NCBI RefSeq assembly: GCF_030272615.1
Contig: NC_081408.1
Coordinates: forward strand, 613,344,477-613,408,476
DNA from: Cryptomeria japonica
Lineage: Eukaryota > Streptophyta > Pinopsida > Cupressales > Cupressaceae
Length of the DNA: 64,000 bases
Direction of reading: 5' to 3'
The position numbers and the translations under genes are program-made. The notes below the pieces were generated by a model. The model was not told the DNA's origin, did not search any database, and was given only the letters and a program-made list of their open reading frames with translations. Positions 58,211 through 64,000 of the stretch are shown piece after piece (position 1 is the first letter of the stretch; each line of letters starts with the position of its first letter).

Positions 58211-59715
58211 ACTATGAAGGAGATACAATTACAAAGTGTGGGTTTGAGTGAGTTAAAAGACCTCTGCAAGGATGATAAGGATTTTGCAAAGATATTTAGT
58301 GTTTGTTTTGATTTCTCTAACACCTCTCATGTCTCTTATTCAAATTATATGATACAAGAGGTTTTTTTGTTCAAAGGACATATTCTTTGCATACCCCAAT
58401 GTTCTATGAGACAAAACATTATCCAATAAAAGCATCAAGGAGGTCTAGGAGGTCATTTTGGCATAGATAAGACTTTGGAGTAGGTTAGTAGGTTTTACTA
58501 TTGGCCCAAGTTGCAATAAGAAGTGAGAAGGTTTGTAGAGAAATATACAATTTGCCAAAGAGAAAAAGGATCATCAAGTAATGCAGGTCTATATCAACCC
58601 TTGGTCATACCTCAGGGGCCTTGGGAATGTTTGAGCATGGATTTTGTGTTAGGCTTGCCAAGAACTCCAAGGGGATATGATAATGTGTATGTAGTGGTAG
58701 ATAGGTTCAGAAAAATGGAACATTTTATACCTTGCAAGAGAACTAATGATGCCACCTATATTGTAGGCCTCTTCTTCATGGAGATAGTCATAATTCATGG
58801 TCTCCCAATCAGCATTGATAGTGATAGAGATGTGAAGCTCCTAAGCCACTTTTGGAGGAAACTTTGGAGAAAGTTGGGCACCAAGTTATCCTTTTCATCT
58901 ACCTATCATCCTCAATTAGATGCTGAAATAGAGGTAGTCAACAGATCATTGGGTAAGTTGCTAAGATGTCTTACAAAACAACATGGGCAGGCTTGGGATT
59001 TAGTACTCGGTCGGGTAGAATATGCATACAATGACTCAGTGAACTGAAGCACAGGTAAAAGTCCCTTTGAGATAGTGTATGGATTTCATCCTAGGGACAT
59101 ATTAGAGCTCAAAGATCTCAGTTCTATGGAACCTAATAGTGCACAAGGTGAGAAATTTGTAGAAGGTATTAAAGAAGTGCATGATAAGGTAAGGCAGTCC
59201 TTACAAAAAAAATATTAGCAGTATAAGGTGCATGCTGATAAAACAAGAAGGAATGTGCAATTTAAAGTTGGAGACTTAGTGTTAGCATACCTAAGGAAGG
59301 AGAGACTTCCAAAAGGGCAGGATACCAAGCTAATGATGAAGAAGATTGGACCTCTCAAGGTGGTGCACAAATATGGACAGAATGCATATGAAGTTGAACT
59401 CCCTCCCACCTTGGGTATTTCTCCTATCTTTAATGTATGTGATCTCTACCCATACAAGGGAGAGTCACAAACGAATCAGTTGGACATGTCATCATAGGTT
59501 AATGAAGATTGGGTGAGGGATTTGCCACCAAGCCAACTGGTCAAGTTGGAGAGTATCTTGGACACCAGGTAGTAAAGAAGACAAGGAAAGGAGTCTACAA
59601 AAATTATATTGTCAAGTGGGAAGGGTTACCTACTTCAGATGCTATGTGGATGTCAGAAACATATATACTTTAGCATAGAGTGGAGATAGCAGACCTCTTA
59701 ACTCAAGGGACTTGA
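58211..59715 (+). pseudogene. Chromovirus integrase and chromodomain
   Basis: Zinc-binding N-terminus near 58430-58560 (HQGGLGGHF; TICQREKG, with one Cys apparently lost). Catalytic core: LSMDFVLGLPRT (58633), PISIDSDRDVKLLSHFW (58807) and a glutamate in AEIEVVNRSLGK (58923), so all three acidic residues are still present. GPY/F-type module KKIGPLKVVHKYGQNAYEV (59341). The C-terminal chromodomain reads YIVKWEGLPTSDAMWMSETY (about 59605-59665). In chromoviruses this module directs integration to chromatin marks. Stops at 59045 and 59215 and frameshifts make it non-functional. Confidence 0.88.
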
Positions 59716-59739
59716 GTTCTTTGTCCTAGGGGAGTATGG

Positions 59740-61360
59740 TGTAGGGCACCTAATACTCCAAGAATTCAATTTTGTTTTATACTAAGTTTTTGTGTTGTAT
59801 TTTATGATGTAATAATGGACCAACCATTTGGGACTCGGTAGAGCCATGGTTGAGTTGTCCAAGTTTTTTATTGTGTCATTTGTGTTCAGGATGCTATCAA
59901 CCTAGGAAGTTGTAATGCCAAGGTTGATCATAGTAGTAGTACTCTAGATCATTGTCAACATGTAATAGGGGTATTTTTTTTGTATTTAGGACTTATAGGA
60001 TGCTTGAGGGCCTTTAGGAGCCTTGAAATTCACTTGAATGCAAAGTTGCATCTTAGGTGTCAAAAAGATGTAAAAGTTGTTGAGCAACATTTTGCAACTT
60101 TTTTGCAAAATGTGCATTTTTGATGATTGGTGATACAAAGTCGGTTCAACCAACTAAACCCTCGGCATATAAGCAAAAATCTACTTCATTGTAGGGGTTG
60201 GAGAATTTGGAATGTAAGAACAAGTTTTGTGTTTTCAAGAAATCTTGTCTTTTCACCATTTTTTAAAGTTTTTCCTTATTTTCATTGCATTGTATGGTCT
60301 AGTACGAACTTGTCAGAGAAATATCAATTGTAGGGAATGAGTGATTTTTTAGTGTACTTTCCAACAAGGTAGATTAGTAAGTTTGTTTATGTTTGGTTGT
60401 TGAGATCTCATTCATTCTCTGTAACTTGGTGTAAAACCCTTGCAAAGTAGGGTTTAAGAGAAAAATGGCTCTAACCTGAGCATCCATTGATGGCACCTAT
60501 TGAAATCAAGTGTAATGCTAGGTTAGGGTCTGTACATATGATTAGAGTAGGTTTTTTTGTCTTACAGGCCTTTGTGGAGGAGCTACAATGAAGCCCTAGG
60601 CTCACCGCTAGGAGTTGGTGAGTTAGGACAACAAAAGATGTGCAAATTCTGAGCACATGTGAAATGGTGGAAGAGAAATGGACCCATGGTTGGGAAGCCC
60701 TCTGAGTTCCCTTAAATAATCCTCAATTTATTTGAGCAGATGTTTTGACTGGTGAAGGGTTTTAAAGCCATCTTTCCAAGTCACCCAGGGAGGCTTAAAC
60801 CCTTGAAAATAGTGCAGTATTGGAAACCCCATGTGTATGGATAACCCAAATGCAATTTTACAATATTGTTTGTAAATCTAAAAAGGTACTCGAATCTACA
60901 ATTTTTTTGTGGCCTTGTGTGGAAATTTTTTAAACTAATCCCTGAAAACCGCCATGGGAGGGCTAATTGAATTAGGCCTATTTGAGCCCAGTGGAGACAA
61001 AGAGAGGTTAGGAAACCTTAGCAGTGGGTATGAAGATTCCCAAACCCCTCAAAGACATCAAAGACATAATGTAAATGCATTTTGAACACCAAGAACCAAT
61101 TAGTGAGTTGTGATACTTTGTAGAGGTGGTTGGAGCCTTAGGCGTGGAGGTTGAGATTGAGGTGGAACCCTCAATAGGCAGTTAGTTGTCAAAGCTCAAG
61201 TGGTTATACCTTGGAGGCAAGCCAAAATGGATCAGACCTTGGAGGTCTAGATAGAAAAACCCCTACCAAGTGCCATTGGATGGGCTTGAGGAGTTAGAGG
61301 GTTGAGTAGACAAGTAAACCAAGAAGGTGATTAGGACAAGCTCCAAGGCTCTCTGCATCA
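59740..61360 (+). mobile_element. Chromovirus LTR C (3' LTR)
   Basis: Starts TGTAGGGCACCTAATACTCC after polypurine tract CCTAGGGGAGTATGG (59725-59739) and ends GGCTCTCTGCATCA, next to the duplication GAAGG. Nearly collinear with LTR A. Confidence 0.9.
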
Positions 61361-61475
61361 GAAGGATATCAAGATATTAGAAGGAGTATATTGCTCAGGG
61401 GGAGCATAATTCAGTTGAACCAGCAAGGAATCTATTTTTCACATGAGTGTTGCCATCAATGCCAAAGGGGGAGAT

Positions 61476-61915
61476 TGTTGGCAATTGACACTCATCGGAT
61501 TTATTTTTGTTGTCATTGATGGCAACAAGTTTGGATGGAAATCATTTTTGAGTTCAATTTTATTGTTTTACTTTAGCAAAAACTTGTAGTCAGTGAGACT
61601 CTTTAGTGATGAGAAGTATGCTCTAGGCAGTGTGCCTTCCTACATGTGCAAGCCCCCGTTATATGTAATATCCTTTCATATGGCCAATGAACTGATATTG
61701 TGGGTCATAAATCCCATCGTGGTTTTTCCTCTTTGAGGTTTTCCACGTACAAATTTTGTGTGTTATGGTGTTCATTTATGTGGAGGGTTTATTTGCTTTG
61801 AGTTATTTATATATTTTTTTACCGGTTTATATGTGTATGTTATAAAAGGATAAAATCTTGTGTTACCGGCAGAACACCGATTCACCCCCCCTCTCAGTGT
61901 TCTTGGATCCCAACA
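61476..61915 (+). mobile_element. 3' LTR of the C-family element (internally deleted)
   Basis: Starts TGTTGGCAATTGACACTC and ends TTCTTGGATCCCAACA, matching the 5' LTR at both ends. A segment of about 480 bp of the 5' LTR (43426 to about 46582, ignoring H) is missing here; the junction is near 61540. It has the conserved block GGTTTTTCCTCTTTGAGG and a 7-base C run (61885-61891). Confidence 0.88.
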
Positions 61916-61920
61916 AAAAG

Positions 61921-62385
61921 AGGCTTGATTTTGGTTGAATGAATTTTGATTTGGACTTTGGTTGAAAGGGATTTGATTTTGGTTGAAAGAAGTTTGAATA
62001 TTGGGTTGATATGATTTTTATGATTGATATGTTGGGTTGAAAGAAGGTTGACATGAATCTAATGTTGATTGAACTGAGGTAGGAATGATTTTGTTGAAGA
62101 ATGAAGGTTGACATGTTTGAATGGTCTCACAAGAAGAGGAAGGTTGGCCTGATAATGATTCCCTCATGGTTATCACCTCCCTCATCATATTTTCTAACCA
62201 GCCCCTATGGTTTCTAGGACTATTCATGTCTCTCATTTGTTGTTGCAAAGTATTGATTTGTTGAGCTAATATTTCTATGGATGGCGATGGAATAGGACTG
62301 GAAGAGATGAATTCTTCACCTTCCCTACGAAATGCATAACGCCAATCCTTGATGTTTGCTTGATTGGTTTGAACCTAAGATCACA
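61921..62385 (-). pseudogene. Asn/Gln-rich repeat protein gene of element F, 5' part
   Basis: On the minus strand from about 62385: a start-proximal segment DWRYAFRREGEEF, a Gln-rich helix (ILAQQINTLQQQMRD, 62265 down), GWLENMMREVITMRESL (62195), a Ser/Cys stretch, then FNQNQ and NPFQPK-type repeats up to the C-family insertion at 61920. A possible splice acceptor TGATCTTAG precedes the segment at about 62385. It continues at 43353. One frame change is seen near 62020. Confidence 0.6.
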
Positions 62386-63731
62386 TAATGTAAGATGTTT
62401 TTTTTATTTCTAGAATGTTGCAAAAGTTTGATTTGATGTTGATGTTGACAAGCTTGTTTGCTGCAGGGTTTTGATCTTGTTGATATTGAAAGTTGACTTT
62501 ATTGAGGGATTTGATCTTGTTGATGTTTTTTTAAGAACTTTAGTTGAGATTCCACTTTGCTTTTGGTATTTTCTAAAATGTTTGAACTTGGTGAAATGTA
62601 GCAAAGGACACAATAGACACATCAAAAGAAAATAATACCACGAAAAGAATACTTGTTTTAAGGAACTTTTTCAAATTCCCATGAATGTTGGAATATTTTT
62701 CAAGATCCCATTTTTTTTTGGTTGTATTTGGGCAATTGGATATCACATCAAGCAGACTCTCCTAAGGTCAAAAGGTCACAAGTTTTATCACAACCCACAT
62801 CTTGATACTTCGTCAGCTCAAACATCCCTGTCACACCCTAAGGTGCGCCCATTTTTTTGCCTTTTTCTGAAAATTAGACCAAAGAAGATTGCTCCTCAAT
62901 TGGCCCGTTATCTTGGGAGATATATGGTGAGTGTCTTGGGGGTGGACTCTTCCCCACCCTTACACTGCAATAAAACAAGTGTCTGGTTATTGAATCAATT
63001 TTCCTTCTAATTTCTATGGTGTTTAGACAGGGTTCCGTTCAAGTGGTCACAATGAGCAGCGTTTTACACTCCATTAAGGGAGGTCTCCCAGTCTGTAGAG
63101 GTTATGTTCTATAGATTTTAACGTACCATATAGGCACTAAGGGAGGCATAACATCGTTATGACAACATGTAACACTCGTCGCATATGATTTTCATCACAT
63201 ACGCATTTATTTATAGTGGCTTGGATTAATTGGCTTTAGCCGTTGGCCACTTAGGTTGTTCCCCTCTCACCGGCCTTAATGGCCCCCTAAGGGAAACTCA
63301 GGAGGGTAGGCCTTTTAAAGGATTTAATTGCAAAAAATAAAGGACAGCATGAAGGAAGAGAGTCTGGTTTTTTGATCACCCATTGAATGGGAGAGCATAA
63401 TACCTATCTCCTCAAAGACACAAAAATCAAAGTTCTTTTTTAACCTTCCATTGCAATGATTTTTTATTCTAAGTGGAGATGTTGCTCCACACAGACATGG
63501 TGTTCATTTTAATCAGCATAGAAATGATGAAATTTGTTTTGTTCTTTTATTAAAGCACCAAAAAGAAGTGTTTCTAGGCTAACCCTGTAGAAAAATAATA
63601 ATGTTAGTCAACACACGGTGGGCTATCCAGCCTAATTTTCAGGTTACAGAGTTCTCTCTTTTCACAAACAGAAAGATATCCTGGTAAAAACTAGAATTGC
63701 AACAGAATAGAAAATAAAAAATTAAATCTAT
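62386..63731. other. Element F internal sequence, no gene recognised
   Basis: No domain on either strand. Two further CGCANNTG-type words lie at 63180 (CGCATATG) and 63202 (CGCATTTA), 22 bp apart. On its left side are Leu/Ser-rich minus-strand frames (62625-62410) that may be an upstream exon of the Asn/Gln-rich gene. Confidence 0.45.
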
Positions 63732-63849
63732 CAAATGTGACTAAACTACTAATCAAATGTGAACTGATATCATATCAAATGTGAAATGATAAACCATCAA
63801 TTGTGAATTACTGTGTAAGCAATTGCGATATGATGTGATAGCAATTGCG
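63732..63849 (-). repeat. Phased array of six CRCANNTG motifs, exactly 22-bp period, inverted
   Basis: On the plus strand the cores begin at 63732, 63754, 63776, 63798, 63820 and 63842, every step exactly 22 bp: CAAATGTG (three), CAATTGTG, CAATTGCG (two). On the minus strand these read CACATTTG, CACAATTG and CGCAATTG, the same motif as the array at 37852-38040 in opposite orientation. Spacer bases are unrelated. Confidence 0.9.
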
Positions 63850-64000
63850 ACTTCTTCTTTTTTTCTTTTTTTTTTTAAATTTATAACTGAAAAATAGAAG
63901 AAAAAGATAGAAGATAATGGAGTTATTCTATAATGATATTGTTCCACACTACGCGAGACAACACATCGATTTCGTCAAAGAATTTGTATTTGGTTAAAAA
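63850..64000. other. Window end, still inside element F
   Basis: A pyrimidine run (63851-63876) and A+T-rich sequence. No gene or LTR terminus; the 5' LTR of element F is not reached. Confidence 0.4.

Larger units (their letters stand above)
51852..61360 (+). mobile_element. Ty3/Gypsy chromovirus inserted in the C-family element
   Basis: Outer LTRs 51852-53408 (A, truncated) and 59740-61360 (C) are flanked by a perfect GAAGG duplication (51847-51851 and 61361-61365). Between them lie a second 5'-side LTR (B, 53411-55075), primer site, gag, protease, RT, RNase H, integrase and chromodomain in the Gypsy order, then polypurine tract. The RT and GPY/F-type integrase end plus the chromodomain place it among chromoviruses. 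LTRs of about 1.6 kb fit a long-LTR lineage such as Tekay; that placement is inference. Confidence 0.92.
43354..61915 (+). mobile_element. C-family LTR element (plus strand) with two nested elements
   Basis: 5' LTR 43354-46956 (interrupted by H), primer-site remnant, coiled-coil and zinc-knuckle gag-like region, a large unknown ORF, a chromovirus inserted at 51852-61360, polypurine tract (AAAGGGGGAGA, 61464-61474) and 3' LTR 61476-61915. Flanks GAAAG (43349-43353) and AAAAG (61916-61920) agree at four of five bases. The Asn/Gln-rich gene of element F continues across the site. No protease, integrase or RT belongs to this element, so it was probably non-autonomous. Confidence 0.85.

Noticed and set aside
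51852-61360. Integrated plant pararetrovirus
   Set aside because: Two-LTR structure, integrase and chromodomain are present and no movement protein is seen; this is a Ty3/Gypsy retrotransposon.
37844-63862. Inverted arrays as terminal inverted repeats of a DNA transposon
   Set aside because: Only the short cores match, not the sequence between them, and the left array lies inside an LTR with polypurine tract; no 8-11-bp duplication seen.

Overview
The window looks like intergenic DNA from a large plant nuclear genome. The elements are plant types: Copia and Ty3/Gypsy chromovirus LTR retrotransposons with initiator-Met-tRNA primer sites, an L1-type LINE with a plant RNase H, and a plant mobile domain (PMD) gene. 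The A+T-rich base composition, extreme nesting, many solo LTRs and heavily decayed reading frames suggest a gymnosperm-like genome; that last step is inference. The only candidate host coding sequence is the C-terminal end of an unrecognised protein at 1-324. I see no tRNA, rRNA or CRISPR locus.

Left part (1-8413). After the partial gene come A+T-rich spacer, a solo LTR (2214-3854, duplication GATTG), a LINE 3' tail (about 4770-5003), and a minus-strand LINE ORF2 relic (about 5030-8345) split by a second solo LTR of the same family (5623-6701, duplication ACTTG).

Nest (8414 to beyond 64000). Almost everything else can be read as one nest. Copia element E (5' LTR from 8414 to 23282, then primer site and gag) was split by non-autonomous element G (8654-21906). 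G was in turn split by a LINE (12730-21607, 18-bp duplication) that carries a third ORF after ORF2. E gag is cut at 23995 by minus-strand Copia element B. B contains a solo LTR (25014-26250) and solo LTR D (26842-29328), and D contains solo LTR C (28045-29229). The 5' LTR of B is cut at 34442 by a minus-strand C element, which is cut at 36178 by element F. F runs past the right edge. F is cut by a plus-strand C element (43354-61915), which itself holds a small non-autonomous element H (43729-46399) and a chromovirus (51852-61360). The insertion points are supported by target-site duplications or by coding homology that stops exactly at LTR ends.

Most unusual content. (1) Element F has a PMD gene antisense to its own LTR, a sense Asn/Gln-rich repeat ORF, and short phased arrays of a CGCANNTG core: ten sites at about 20-bp spacing near one end, and six at exactly 22-bp spacing in inverted orientation near the other visible end. 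(2) The LINE has an ORF3 inside its target-site duplications. (3) The C family carries a large non-gag-pol ORF with a conserved C-terminal module seen in two copies. PMD-like motifs appear in all three backbones (LINE, C family, F). (4) The chromovirus has two tandem, divergent LTRs at its 5' side. All frames are decayed; the window documents past element architecture rather than currently active genes.
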